In this document: one piece after another, positions 55,527 to 64,000 of the stretch | Position numbering within the stretch: the first letter of the stretch is position 1 | Layout of the letters: each line of letters begins with the position of its first letter | Notes under the pieces: generated by a model | Databases searched by the model: none | What the model saw: the letters and a program-made list of their open reading frames with translations, nothing else | What the model was told of the DNA's origin: nothing | Assembly: GCA_014382445.1 (NCBI GenBank) | Contig: JACNJS010000004.1 | Coordinates: forward strand, 31,781-95,780 | Origin: Bacteroidota bacterium | Lineage (GTDB): Bacteria > Bacteroidota > Bacteroidia > Bacteroidales > F082 | Length of the DNA: 64,000 bases | Reading direction: 5' to 3' | Program-made: the position numbers and the translations under genes

Positions 55527-56348
55527 ATGATGAATATTACTAATCTTGCAAAAACATCTATTGTTTCAATTGTTTCAGCTATTTGTGCTTATATTTTTGT
55601 TTTCTTCTTTTCAAATTATGCCTCATTATTTTTTGCATACGATTTCGATGTGCCGGCATCATTTTCCCTTGATGGAATAAGTTTTTCTACAGAAGCCAAC
55701 AGCCATATTTGGTCGCGCGATGCTTTGGTTACGATACTTCTTTCAAAGCCAATTTCTGCGTTTATTGGGGGAATTGTTTTTCTGTTTATTTTGATGCTGC
55801 GGACTAAAAAAGCTGCATCGGTAATTTTGTTTTTGTTTTGGCTAAATGTATTTGCCTTCAATACTGCAATTGGTTTATTAATAGAAGATGCTATAATAGG
55901 GGCGGGCACATATGAGGTTGCTGTTGTGATGAATATTGACAATATTTATCTGATAATAATGTCAATTATTTCGGCATTTATTATGTATAAAATCGGGATG
56001 ATGAACGGGCGGCTTATAATGCTTTCTTTCTCTCACCAAAAACTATTTTTATTTAAACCCCGAATAATTTTTTTCATTACAATATTCTTAATTCCATGGC
56101 TGCTTGTTATTATGTACACATGTCTAGCGGCAGGCTCATCATTTTCCTTATCGGAACTATTGATAACATTACCGTTAATAATTTTGTTATTCCCATTTTT
56201 AACGATTAACAAAGCCCCTCCTCCTGAATATAAGTATTTATCGGCTGAACAATTTACTACCACGGATTTAATCTTATCTGTATTTTTCATTGCAATATCA
56301 GCAGGATTAATATTTGCAATGAAAAGCGGCATCACTATTTCAGGATAA
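55527..56348 (+). CDS. Hypothetical polytopic membrane protein
   Basis: The protein has 273 residues and about six or seven membrane helices (about residues 10-38, 74-88, 98-120, 135-155, 178-200, 208-222, 248-268). One Pro-rich loop, APPPEYKYLSAEQF, is near 230. No family recognised. It lies between tag and the propeller protein with gaps of about 70 bp on each side. Confidence 0.7.
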   Translation: MMNITNLAKTSIVSIVSAICAYIFVFFFSNYASLFFAYDFDVPASFSLDGISFSTEANSHIWSRDALVTILLSKPISAFIGGIVFLFILMLRTKKAASVILFLFWLNVFAFNTAIGLLIEDAIIGAGTYEVAVVMNIDNIYLIIMSIISAFIMYKIGMMNGRLIMLSFSHQKLFLFKPRIIFFITIFLIPWLLVIMYTCLAAGSSFSLSELLITLPLIILLFPFLTINKAPPPEYKYLSAEQFTTTDLILSVFFIAISAGLIFAMKSGITISG

Positions 56349-56424
56349 TAAAAAATTTTAAGACAAGTAATTCGATTTTTATACTTTTATCGCTAATTTA
56401 ATCAATAAACAAATTCATTTCATC

Positions 56425-59400
56425 ATGAAAAATTTACTAATCGTATTATTAATTCTATTGATTGGGGTTACTCCCACCGAAGCTAAAAAGAAAAAAGATG
56501 AAGAAAAAAAGACAGGTTTTGAGGCCTCAACATTTAAAGGTCTCAAATGGCGAAGCATTGGGCCTGCATTCGCGTCGGGTCGTATTTCCGACTTTGCGGT
56601 TGACCCCGATGATTTCAGCACCTACTATGTTGCTGTTTCATCAGGAAATATCTGGAAAACAACTAATAATGGAATCACGTTTGAGCCCATTTTTGATAAA
56701 CATGGAGCATATTCAATAGGTTCACTTGCTATGGACCCCAACAATAGTAACGTGGTTTGGGCAGGAACCGGAGAAAACAATCACCAACGTGCACTGGGTT
56801 ATGGCAATGGCGTTTATAAAACAACCGACGGTGGAAGTTCGTGGAAAAACATGGGATTAAAAAACTCTCGTCATATAGGCGAAATACTTATTGACCCAAG
56901 AAATTCCGATATTGTGTATGTGGCTGCAGAGGGTTCGGCATGGGGGCCGGGAGAAGAAAGAGGAGTTTATAAAACAACCGATGGAGGCCAAACCTGGGAA
57001 AAAGTACTTTTCGTTAGCGAAAACACCGGAGTAGCAAACCTGAGTTTTGAGCCCGGTAACCCTGATGTTATTTACGCTGGAGCAGAACAACGAAGAAGAC
57101 GCCAGTTTACTAAAATCGGTGGTGGCCCCGAATCAGCATTCTATAAATCAAAAGATGCAGGAATTACCTGGGAAAAACTTGAAAACGGGATTCCCGATGT
57201 TGATAAAGGAGGAATGGAAATAGTTGTTTCACCGGTTGATCCAAATATTGTTTACGCAATGTTTGAGGCTTCAAATGGAAAGGGCGGTGTTTATCGGTCA
57301 ACCAACAGGGGAGCATCTTTTACAAAACAAAACGATTATTACAGCAGCGGACAATATTATAGTGAGTTAGTTTGCGATCCGGTTAACGCTGATAAATTAT
57401 ATTCATTAGATACCAGGTCGAAAGTTTCTGTCGACGGAGGAAAAACTTGGGAAAATGTTGGATTAAGCAATCGTCATGTTGATGATCATGCTTTGTGGAT
57501 CGATCCCATAAACACAAATCATTTTAATATTGGTGGCGATGGTGGAATTTACGAAACATGGGACGGAGGGAAAACATATCTTCATAAAACAACCTTGCCG
57601 GTTACTCAATTTTACCGCGTAAATGTTGATAATACCGAGCCTTTTTACTGGGTTTATGGAGGTACTCAGGATAACGCCAGCATGGGCGGCCCGTCACAAA
57701 ACACTAAATCGGGAGGTGTTGCAAGCGATGAATGGATTGTTACCCTTGGCGGTGATGGTTTTTGGCAGGCAATTGAACCCGATAATCCTGATATTGTGTA
57801 TTCAGCATATCAATATGGAAATATTTTCAGATATGATAAAAAATCAGGAGAGAGGATAAAAATTAAACCAACTCCGAGAAAAGATGAATTGACCTACAGG
57901 TGGAACTGGGACACTCCATTTTTCCTTAGCCCTCATTCCGGAACAAGATTATACATTGCAGCTAACAAAGTTTTCAGAAGCGATGATCGCGGAAATACAT
58001 GGGAAGTTATTAGCGAGGATATAACCCGTAACGAAGACCGAAACCAATTTAAGGTAATGGGTAAATATTGGCCTGCCGATGCTGTTGCTAAAGATGTATC
58101 AACATCGCAATGGGGTACAGTTGTTTCATTTGCCGAGTCGAAATTAAAAGAGGGGCTCTTATATGTTGGAACAGATGACGGCTTAATTCAGATTAGTGAA
58201 AATGATGGCGGTAGCTGGACAAAAATCTCCACTTTTCCAGGCGTTCCGGAGTATACATATGTTAGCGATATTTTTCCTTCATTATTTGATGAGAATGTGG
58301 TTTTTGCTTCATTCAATAATATGAAAAGTGATGATTTCAAACCTTATCTTCTTAAAAGTAACGACAAAGGGCGCACATGGGTATCTATTTCTTCTGACCT
58401 TCCTAATGACCAGAGCGCTCATTCAATTGTTCAGGATCCCGTTAAAGAAAACCTATTATTTGCAGGAACAGAGTTTAGTATATATTTTACTGTTGACGAA
58501 GGTAACCATTGGGTGAAACTTGACGACGGATTACCGGATATTCCGGTTCGTGATATTGTTGTGCAGGAAAGGGAAAATGATCTCGTTATTGCTACTTTCG
58601 GGCGTGGATTTTATATAATTGACGATTATACACCATTGCGTCAGGTGACTGAAGAATCACTTGAAAAGGATGATGCGATTCTATTTCCTGTTAAAGATGC
58701 CCTCATGTATATCCCGCAGAGAGGAGGGCGTTATGGCACTGGAGCTGGATATTATGAGGCTAAAAACCCTGAATTTGGTGCCGTTTTCACATATTATCTA
58801 AAGGATGTTCCAAAATCACTTAAATCAGTTCGTCTGAAAAAAGAAAAGGAGTTGTTTAAAGAAGGAAATCCAATTCCACAACCAAATAAAGATGTTCTTG
58901 AGGCAGAAAAAAATGAAACAGGACCATATTTAGTGTTCACTATTAATGATGAAGAAGGAAATGTTATTCGAAAAATTTATGAAAAACCTTCAACCGGCAT
59001 TAATAGAATTAATTGGGATTTGAGATATAAAAGTACAAGTCCTGTAAGATTATCCAGTGATAAATTCGACCCACTTAAAAGTGAAAGAACCAATCTTCGG
59101 GCATTGCCTGGAAAATACTCAGTAGCCATGTCAATGTTTCATAATGGCGAAATAAAGGAGCTGGCCGGCCCTGTTGAGTTTAACACGGTTGTTCTGAACA
59201 ATACAACACTTCCTGCACCTTCACCTGATGATGCCCAGGCTTTTTACAAGAAAGTATCCGAGCTGTCGAGAGTATTGTCGGGAGCGATGAAATATCGTGA
59301 TGAGCTTGCAGTGAAAACTTCTTATATTCAACAAGCTTTACAATCGGCTGATAATGCTACAATTGAGATGAAAAACCATGCTCAAAAAATTAATCTGGAA

Positions 59401-59691
59401 CTTGAGAAAATTGAATTTGAATTTAATGGCACCCCGGCCGAAGCCAGTTCAGAGGAAGTTCCTCCCGAAGAAGTGCCTCTTAGTGAAAGGCTTAGTGAAA
59501 TTACTTATGCATCATGGCAGTCAACCTCTGCCCCTACAAGTACGCAAAAAATGAACTATGATATTCTTATGGAAGAGTTTCCTCCAATACTAGAAGAGTT
59601 AAATAACATTAACGCAAAAATTGTAGAAATAGAGAAGGAACTCGATAGGATGAAAGTCCCGCATACACCAGGGAGGGTGCCGGGGTTTTAG
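56425..59691 (+). CDS. Secreted Asp-box beta-propeller protein (VPS10/sialidase-like)
   Basis: The protein has 1088 residues with a signal peptide (about 1-20). Nine or so Asp-box repeats (pattern S/T-x-D-x-G-x-T-W) are visible: KTTDGGSSWKN, KTTDGGQTWEK, KSKDAGITWEK, SVDGGKTWEN, SDDRGNTWEV, SENDGGSWTK, KSNDKGRTWVS and VDEGNHWVK. These build one or two propellers up to about residue 780. The C-terminal 300 residues include a beta segment and helices (LEKIEFEF...). No catalytic residues of sialidases are evident. Members of this group are annotated as glycosyl hydrolases without proof; a binding or scaffold role in the periplasm or outer membrane is as likely. Confidence 0.87.
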   Translation: MKNLLIVLLILLIGVTPTEAKKKKDEEKKTGFEASTFKGLKWRSIGPAFASGRISDFAVDPDDFSTYYVAVSSGNIWKTTNNGITFEPIFDKHGAYSIGSLAMDPNNSNVVWAGTGENNHQRALGYGNGVYKTTDGGSSWKNMGLKNSRHIGEILIDPRNSDIVYVAAEGSAWGPGEERGVYKTTDGGQTWEKVLFVSENTGVANLSFEPGNPDVIYAGAEQRRRRQFTKIGGGPESAFYKSKDAGITWEKLENGIPDVDKGGMEIVVSPVDPNIVYAMFEASNGKGGVYRSTNRGASFTKQNDYYSSGQYYSELVCDPVNADKLYSLDTRSKVSVDGGKTWENVGLSNRHVDDHALWIDPINTNHFNIGGDGGIYETWDGGKTYLHKTTLPVTQFYRVNVDNTEPFYWVYGGTQDNASMGGPSQNTKSGGVASDEWIVTLGGDGFWQAIEPDNPDIVYSAYQYGNIFRYDKKSGERIKIKPTPRKDELTYRWNWDTPFFLSPHSGTRLYIAANKVFRSDDRGNTWEVISEDITRNEDRNQFKVMGKYWPADAVAKDVSTSQWGTVVSFAESKLKEGLLYVGTDDGLIQISENDGGSWTKISTFPGVPEYTYVSDIFPSLFDENVVFASFNNMKSDDFKPYLLKSNDKGRTWVSISSDLPNDQSAHSIVQDPVKENLLFAGTEFSIYFTVDEGNHWVKLDDGLPDIPVRDIVVQERENDLVIATFGRGFYIIDDYTPLRQVTEESLEKDDAILFPVKDALMYIPQRGGRYGTGAGYYEAKNPEFGAVFTYYLKDVPKSLKSVRLKKEKELFKEGNPIPQPNKDVLEAEKNETGPYLVFTINDEEGNVIRKIYEKPSTGINRINWDLRYKSTSPVRLSSDKFDPLKSERTNLRALPGKYSVAMSMFHNGEIKELAGPVEFNTVVLNNTTLPAPSPDDAQAFYKKVSELSRVLSGAMKYRDELAVKTSYIQQALQSADNATIEMKNHAQKINLELEKIEFEFNGTPAEASSEEVPPEEVPLSERLSEITYASWQSTSAPTSTQKMNYDILMEEFPPILEELNNINAKIVEIEKELDRMKVPHTPGRVPGF

Positions 59692-59698
59692 GTGCATA

Positions 59699-60174
59699 GA
59701 GTGTCTAAAGTTTGGAGTGCCTGGTACTAATAGCTATTGGGACTAGGTACATCAGATTAGCGTTTTAGATTTTTCCCAATAGATGTAAAAATAGCGAGTA
59801 TTTCATTGGCTTCGCCCAAGAGTAATTGCACTTTTGTTGCATCAGGCCATTTTAATATTTCGATTATTTCAATCCAAAAAACAGTTTCACTTGCTTCGCT
59901 TTCACAAATCTTAATTTTATTTGCAAAATCTGATTTGCTTCTTGCCCTATTTGCTTCCCTGTAGTTTCCTCCTACACTTGTACCCGATTTAGTAATCTGA
60001 TTTCTTATTACGTTGCCTTCAGGGGTATTTGGCAAAGATGACGATAATTTGATAATGCTAATTGCGAACAGTTTTGTCCTGTTTTCCAATATCTTTCCGA
60101 ATTCTTTATTGTCCATTTTGATTAATTTATAAGGTTAATATATTTTATTATTACACTCCAAACTCTAGGCACTC
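59699..60174. mobile_element. Four-helix-bundle (S23) cassette between 21-bp inverted repeats
   Basis: GAGTGTCTAAAGTTTGGAGTG (59699-59719) and the complement of 60154-60174 (GAGTGCCTAGAGTTTGGAGTG) match at 19 of 21 positions and flank a single small gene. The right repeat ends exactly on the stop codon of the neighbouring membrane protein gene (60173-60175). The unit looks like a movable cassette of about 476 bp. Confidence 0.6.
59757..60116 (-). CDS. Four-helix bundle protein (23S rRNA intervening-sequence type)
   Basis: The protein has 119 residues. S23 family: RTKLFAISIIKLSSSLP, IRNQITKSGTSVGGNYREANRARSKSD in the centre and EASETVFWIEIIE. The family is found inside 23S rRNA intervening sequences and next to diversity-generating retroelements (Avd-like), where it can bind nucleic acid. 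No rRNA or reverse transcriptase is near it here; it sits between inverted repeats. Confidence 0.9.
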   Translation of the reverse strand: MDNKEFGKILENRTKLFAISIIKLSSSLPNTPEGNVIRNQITKSGTSVGGNYREANRARSKSDFANKIKICESEASETVFWIEIIEILKWPDATKVQLLLGEANEILAIFTSIGKNLKR

Positions 60175-60682
60175 AAAGATCCCCCATCAAATACCAATAA
60201 CCAACAACAAGTATTGCCCCCTCAACGGCTATTGATAAAATCATTAACGGAATAGCTTCATGCCTGTCCCCATAGTATTTTCGCAAAAGAAAAGCCCCCA
60301 GTACCAGGGAAATAAGAATTGGTGTAAGAATAATTATGGTGTACATTCCATATGTTCGGCTTATTTTAACAAGAATCCGGTTTCTGCGGGTAAATTTTTT
60401 CTTGGTTAATCTTTTTAATTTACGTTTATGTTTAAACCGGTTATAATGATATTGAATAAAAGAAGGAATAATTGTTTTAAGCAGAGGTTTTAAATGCCTT
60501 GATGAAACTATTACTATGTTACTTAAATAGTAATAAATACAAAATCCTAAGATTCCCCCAACAATCATTGTAACTAATGTACCCCAAAAATCCAATCCTA
60601 TCATGTATGCATAAAAGGGCGTGTAAAAGTATTTTACCGTTGAAATAAAAAGGACATTAAATATCTTTAAATAATAGGCCAT
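60173..60682 (-). CDS. Hypothetical membrane protein
   Basis: The protein has 169 residues with about four TM segments (residues about 8-28, 33-57, 116-132, 143-165) and a basic loop of about residues 80-105 (FKHKRKLKRLTKKKFTRRNR). No family recognised. Its stop codon overlaps the right repeat of the cassette downstream; the last residues may have been altered by that insertion. Confidence 0.65.
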   Translation of the reverse strand: MAYYLKIFNVLFISTVKYFYTPFYAYMIGLDFWGTLVTMIVGGILGFCIYYYLSNIVIVSSRHLKPLLKTIIPSFIQYHYNRFKHKRKLKRLTKKKFTRRNRILVKISRTYGMYTIIILTPILISLVLGAFLLRKYYGDRHEAIPLMILSIAVEGAILVVGYWYLMGDL

Positions 60683-60741
60683 ATTGTATTGAAAGAAAAC
60701 AAAAATCGAAACTAATCAATATTGTCAGTAAATGTAGTCGA

Positions 60742-60839
60742 CTGATAAAAAATCAAGAAATAAATGAGATTTATTTATAAACCTACCCCTGCACCCCTTC
60801 AAGAAGGGGATTATCGGTATTTATTTCTTGATTTTTCAG
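60742..60839. repeat. Small element with 21-bp inverted ends and internal hairpin
   Basis: AAAAATCAAGAAATAAAT ends the left arm (60742-60765), and its complement occupies 60819-60839, both bounded by CTG/CAG. CCCCTTCAAGAAGGGG forms an internal hairpin. It is MITE- or REP-like, about 98 bp. Confidence 0.55.
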
Positions 60840-60915
60840 TTGCGACACTGATTAATTACCAAAAATAACATAATATTATTTTCAAAAGAAAAATGAAGTG
60901 AAATACAATTAGTTG

Positions 60916-60988
60916 AGCCTTCCACGGGACTCGAACCCGCGACCTGCTCATTACGAGTGAGCTGCTCTACCAACTGAGCTAAGAAGGC
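60916..60988 (-). tRNA. tRNA-Thr (anticodon CGT)
   Basis: The complement folds as a 73-nt cloverleaf without encoded CCA: acceptor GCCTTCT pairs with GGAAGGC, D-arm AGCTCAGTTGGTAGAGC, anticodon arm GCTCA-CTCGTAA-TGAGC (anticodon CGT), T-arm CGCGGGTTCGAGTCCCGTG. The discriminator base is T. Confidence 0.95.
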
Positions 60989-61080
60989 TTGTATAGTAAA
61001 CGGGTTAATCTGAAAAACTCCGCTCCTAATAAAATCGTAAACAATTAGTACTGGAAACAAATGTAGTTATTGAGGAAAAA

Positions 61081-61395
61081 TCAATTACTGCAGGAAAAAC
61101 CCGTTGTTTCGCATTCAATTATAATTACGCTTGCGGCACTACAGCCGGTTCCGCCGCTTATACCCACTTGCTGGAAATCATGTTCGCCGGCAGCAAGAGA
61201 AATTTCCTTTTCCTCACCGGGATCAATGGTTCCGTGATTAACACCATCAATCATTATTTTTTGAACGGTGTTAAGCGATTTGTTTGTTAGTTTCAATGTA
61301 CCCATTCCTGAGCAGGATTTTTCACACGAAGTTGTGCTAAAGAGCACCAAAAGGCTGAAAATCAAAATAATAAATGCAAATTGTTTTCTTTTCAT
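61081..61395 (-). CDS. Small hypothetical lipoprotein, Cys-rich
   Basis: The protein has 104 residues with a lipobox (LFSTTSCEKS; Cys24). The mature part, about 80 residues, is predicted beta-rich (GTLKLTNKSLNTVQKIMIDG, GTIDPGEEKEISLAAGEHDF) and ends with several Cys (CSAAS, IECETTGFSCSN), which could form disulfides. No family recognised. Confidence 0.75.
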   Translation of the reverse strand: MKRKQFAFIILIFSLLVLFSTTSCEKSCSGMGTLKLTNKSLNTVQKIMIDGVNHGTIDPGEEKEISLAAGEHDFQQVGISGGTGCSAASVIIIECETTGFSCSN

Positions 61396-61461
61396 AAAAG
61401 TATTATTTAAATTATCGATTCAATATTAAACAAAAATTGCTGTTCATTCTACAGCCTTGCC

Positions 61462-61487
61462 AATATCAAAATTGCTATTTTGATATT
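61462..61487. other. Perfect 11-bp palindromic hairpin
   Basis: AATATCAAAAT and ATTTTGATATT pair perfectly around TGCT in the gap between the lipoprotein and the acyltransferase genes. It could be a binding site or a hairpin; there is no T-run to make it a clear terminator on the plus strand. Confidence 0.45.
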
Positions 61488-61603
61488 AGTTATTTATTTT
61501 TCTCAAATGTATATATTTTTTCATTTGGTATAAAAAAAGTAATTGATTTTTCGGAATTGGCAATAACAAATATTCAATATTTCGTTTAGCTCTCAAAATT
61601 GAA

Positions 61604-61611
61604 TATATTTG
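61604..61611 (+). promoter_or_regulatory. -7 box for the acyltransferase-like gene
   Basis: TATATTTG fits TAnnTTTG and lies 24 nt before the start codon at 61635. Confidence 0.55.
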
Positions 61612-61634
61612 ACCAATAATTCTAAACTATATGT

Positions 61635-62771
61635 ATGGTAATTATTAAAGTAGTTGTTGGGAGAAAGTTGTTTAATCGCTTTTTGGGATTTCCATACCGG
61701 CTTTATAAGAACGACAAAAACTACGTTCCTGAACTTAGAATTGCCCAGCGCGAAGTGCTAAACCGAAAAAAAAATCCATTTTTTCAACATGCCGAAGCAG
61801 AATATTTTTTGGCAATCGATGAAACTGGAAAAGTCGCAGGGAGAATTGCTGCCATTACCAATGAGAGATATGTAGCGCATTGGAATGAGAATTTTGGCTT
61901 TTTCGGCTTTTTTGAATGTGTGGATAATAAAAAAGTGGCCAATGCGCTTTTTGATAGTGCCCTTAATTGGCTTCGGGAAAAAGGAGTTGATGGTGTTTAT
62001 GGCCCCATGAACCCTTCCACTAACGATCAGTGCGGAACTTTGATTGATGGATTTGATACACCTCCATACATTATGATGGTGCACAATAAACCGTACTATA
62101 ATGACTTGTTTATTAATTATGGGTTATCCCCCAAAATGGATCTGTTAAGTTATCATTTAATTCGTGATGAGGTTTCGGAACGCATGCTGGGTTTAGCAAA
62201 AAAAATTGAGGAGAGGCTTAACAAAAGAGGTATTAAAATCAGGCAGGTTAACTTTAAAGATATTAAAGCAGAAACACCTAAACTTCTTCATATTTACAAT
62301 AAAGCATGGGAGAAGAATTGGGGTTTTATACCCATGACTCCGGTTGAATTTGAAAAGCTTGTTAAGGAGCTAAAAATGGTTACCAGCCCCGATTTGGTAT
62401 ATATTGTTGAGGATATGGGCGAGCCCATCGCTTTCGTTGCATGCTTACCAAATATCAATGAAGTAATTATTAAAATAAGAAATGGGAGGTTGCTACCATT
62501 CAACTTTCTCAAGCTCATTGGGTTTAAGAAAAAAGTAAAAAGCTTGCGAGTCCTTACTCTTGGCATTCTGGAGAAATACAGAAAAACGGGAATTGACGCC
62601 TGCCTATATGCCAAATCGTTTGAAGGAGCACTTAAGTTAGGTTATAAAGAAGCAGAAGCAAGCTGGATACTTGAAAACAACCTAATGATGAACCGCGCGC
62701 TCGAAAATGTAAATGGTAGAGTGTACAAAAAGTACCGCATTTATCAGTATAATTTTAGTGATAGTAAGTGA
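61635..62771 (+). CDS. GNAT-fold acyltransferase-like protein, candidate bacterial ceramide synthase
   Basis: The protein has 378 residues. The N-terminal half has RFLGFPYRLYKNDKNYVPEL, PFFQHAEAEYFLAIDETGKVAGRIAAI and GVYGPMNPSTNDQCGTLIDG; the C-terminal half has LRVLTLGILEKYRKTGIDACLY, the expected acyl-CoA loop of a GNAT fold, and EASWILENNLMMNRALENVNG. In bacteria that make sphingolipids, the ceramide synthase (bCerS) is a GNAT-like protein of about this size near an SDR reductase; the next gene overlaps by 4 bp and is an SDR. The assignment is inferred from family and context, not proven. Confidence 0.6.
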   Translation: MVIIKVVVGRKLFNRFLGFPYRLYKNDKNYVPELRIAQREVLNRKKNPFFQHAEAEYFLAIDETGKVAGRIAAITNERYVAHWNENFGFFGFFECVDNKKVANALFDSALNWLREKGVDGVYGPMNPSTNDQCGTLIDGFDTPPYIMMVHNKPYYNDLFINYGLSPKMDLLSYHLIRDEVSERMLGLAKKIEERLNKRGIKIRQVNFKDIKAETPKLLHIYNKAWEKNWGFIPMTPVEFEKLVKELKMVTSPDLVYIVEDMGEPIAFVACLPNINEVIIKIRNGRLLPFNFLKLIGFKKKVKSLRVLTLGILEKYRKTGIDACLYAKSFEGALKLGYKEAEASWILENNLMMNRALENVNGRVYKKYRIYQYNFSDSK

Positions 62772-63772
62772 AAACCTTACTCATAACCGGAGCAACAGGA
62801 TTTATAGGGCACCACCTTGTTGAACAAGTCATAGGTCTTGGTTTTAGGGTTATTGCTTCAGCACGCATAAGCAGTAATATCAATTGGCTGGAGAAGCAAA
62901 ATATTCCTGTTGTCATGTTAAGTTTGGGTGAAACTGAAAAGCTTATGGTAGAACTTAATAGCGTTGTTGAAGAGTATGGTGAGATTGATGTTGTTATCCA
63001 TAACGCCGGAGTAACCCAAAGTTTAAAGGAAGCTGATTATTATGCAGTAAATTATGTGCTGACAAAAAATTTGATAACAGCTTTGGCAACTTCATCCAGC
63101 CTGCCACCGAAATTTATTTTTGTTAGTAGTATTGCGGCAGTTGGTCCAGGTGACGCTGTTACATTTGTGCCCATTCGCGAGGATGACAGCCCTCATCCTG
63201 TAACTCATTACGGGAATAGCAAGTTATTAGCGGAACAATTTATTATGGCTCAAAAGCAGCTTTCATGGATTATTGTTAGACCTACAATAGTTTATGGCCC
63301 ACATGAAAAGAATTTTTTCAACATGATTAAAGCAATTAACAAAGGCTTTGAGCTGTATATTGGTTCCCAAAAACAAATGTTAAGCTTTATTCATGTGAAA
63401 GACTTGGCAGATGTTTTAATAAGGTTAATTGTGACGAACTTATCAAGGGAGGTTTATAATTTATCTGATGGTGAAGCATATTCGGTGATAAATGTCAATC
63501 AAATAATTAAATCCGAATTAAACAAAAAAACAAGGATTGTAGTACTGCCTGTTTCATTGGTTCGTCTGATTGCCTTTTATAATGAAATACTTGGGAGGTT
63601 TGCACTTTTGTCCCCAATACTGACCCGTGACAAAGTAAAAGAATTAAAGCAATTGAACTGGCTGTGCGATAATTCGAAAATTAAAAGGGATGTGGGCTTT
63701 TCTCCGGCTTACTACTTAGAAGAAGGAATGACTAAAACAATAAAGTGGTATAAGAAAAATGACTGGCTATAA
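62768..63772 (+). CDS. NAD-dependent epimerase/dehydratase (extended SDR), candidate ceramide reductase
   Basis: The protein has 334 residues, starting at GTG 62768 with a 4-bp overlap (GTGA). Rossmann start KTLLITGATGFIGHHLVEQV, active site THYGNSKLLAEQF (Tyr-x3-Lys) and IVRPTIVYGPHEKNF are normal. Bacterial ceramide reductase (CerR) belongs to this family; adjacency to the GNAT-like gene supports, but does not prove, a sphingolipid role. A generic sugar epimerase remains possible. Confidence 0.75.
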   Translation: MKTLLITGATGFIGHHLVEQVIGLGFRVIASARISSNINWLEKQNIPVVMLSLGETEKLMVELNSVVEEYGEIDVVIHNAGVTQSLKEADYYAVNYVLTKNLITALATSSSLPPKFIFVSSIAAVGPGDAVTFVPIREDDSPHPVTHYGNSKLLAEQFIMAQKQLSWIIVRPTIVYGPHEKNFFNMIKAINKGFELYIGSQKQMLSFIHVKDLADVLIRLIVTNLSREVYNLSDGEAYSVINVNQIIKSELNKKTRIVVLPVSLVRLIAFYNEILGRFALLSPILTRDKVKELKQLNWLCDNSKIKRDVGFSPAYYLEEGMTKTIKWYKKNDWL

Positions 63773-64000
63773 GTTTGTAAAAAATATTAAAACCACCGAT
63801 GTAATTACTGTTTACTATATTGTAGTAACGGCGGTTTACATGTTAATTTTTGAGGGTATAACAGGGAAAATATTGATGCCAATGGTTATTAGGGCGCTCT
63901 TGTTCTTGTTTGTCGTGGCAGTGATTTATGTTAACTCCAAACTTAACAATAAAGCAATAAAATTCATTCATTTATTTTATCCAATTATCTTACTTACCTA
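63759..64000 (+). CDS. Membrane protein, N-terminal part (runs off the window)
   Basis: It opens with ATG 63759, overlapping the SDR stop by 14 bp, and remains open to the window end (80 codons). Predicted TMs: VITVYYIVVTAVYMLIF, VIRALLFLFVVAVIYV and FIHLFYPIILLT. A PAP2-type lipid phosphatase is a reasonable guess from the TM pattern and operon context, but no catalytic motif is inside the window. Confidence 0.6.
   Translation, partial: MTGYKFVKNIKTTDVITVYYIVVTAVYMLIFEGITGKILMPMVIRALLFLFVVAVIYVNSKLNNKAIKFIHLFYPIILLT

Noticed and set aside
60836-61060. Minus-strand open frame reading LAQLVEQLTRNEQVAGSSPVEGS
   Set aside because: It is a translation across tRNA-Thr(CGT), a well-known spurious protein.
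1-64000. CRISPR arrays, rRNA operon, prophage
   Set aside because: No spaced direct repeats, rRNA sequence or phage structural genes were found.

Overview
The window is a 64 kb piece of an AT-rich chromosome from a member of the Bacteroidota, most likely the Bacteroidales/Marinilabiliales branch. The reasons are the promoters, which repeatedly fit the Bacteroidota form TTG-N19-21-TAnnTTTG; starts that mostly lack Shine-Dalgarno sequences; families largely confined to this phylum (an IPExxxVDY-like protein, DUF4136 lipoprotein, the acpP-fabF-rnc order); and the two-frame prfB gene. No taxon below phylum is proven by the sequence.

Layout. 1-4.6 kb: the end of a CusB/CusA/TolC-type heavy-metal efflux operon. 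4.7-9.75 kb: lipid and translation housekeeping (YceD, L32, fabH, purN, acpP, fabF, rnc). 9.75-11.6 kb: an IS5-type element inserted exactly at the rnc stop codon, which also split a small downstream membrane-protein gene that is now a pseudogene. 11.7-16.1 kb: penicillin acylase, malate dehydrogenase, sirtuin. 16.2-19.3 kb: an accessory island with a Fic protein lacking the catalytic His, a group II intron relic, and a three-gene HipB-HipS-HipT toxin-antitoxin operon with matching operators. 19.4-30.7 kb: lipoproteins, recX, prfB, an amidase/gamma-glutamyltransferase pair, an AbgT transporter, an internally deleted AlkD and a two-domain glycosyltransferase.

30.7-46.3 kb (minus strand) holds the most unusual object: a seven-gene operon mixing two transporter classes. 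In order of transcription it encodes an ABC ATPase, an ABC permease fused to an M1-peptidase-like ectodomain without a zinc site and a golvesin-like domain, a TolC channel, a lipoprotein adaptor, an RND permease, a 1567-residue protein in which a complete RND permease is fused through an extra membrane domain to a complete ABC ATPase, and a second ABC permease. My reading is an envelope export machine able to use both proton-motive force and ATP. I know of no characterised equivalent.

46.4-64 kb: two paralogous small secreted proteins built on a repeated YIDDIPF motif, housekeeping genes (pheS, cyclophilin, tdk, rsmI, tag, a DEAD-box helicase), a gene for an M28 peptidase that has lost its catalytic core, a large secreted Asp-box beta-propeller protein, a four-helix-bundle (S23) cassette between inverted repeats, tRNA-Thr(CGT), and a final operon of an acyltransferase-like protein plus a reductase-like SDR that may make bacterial ceramide.
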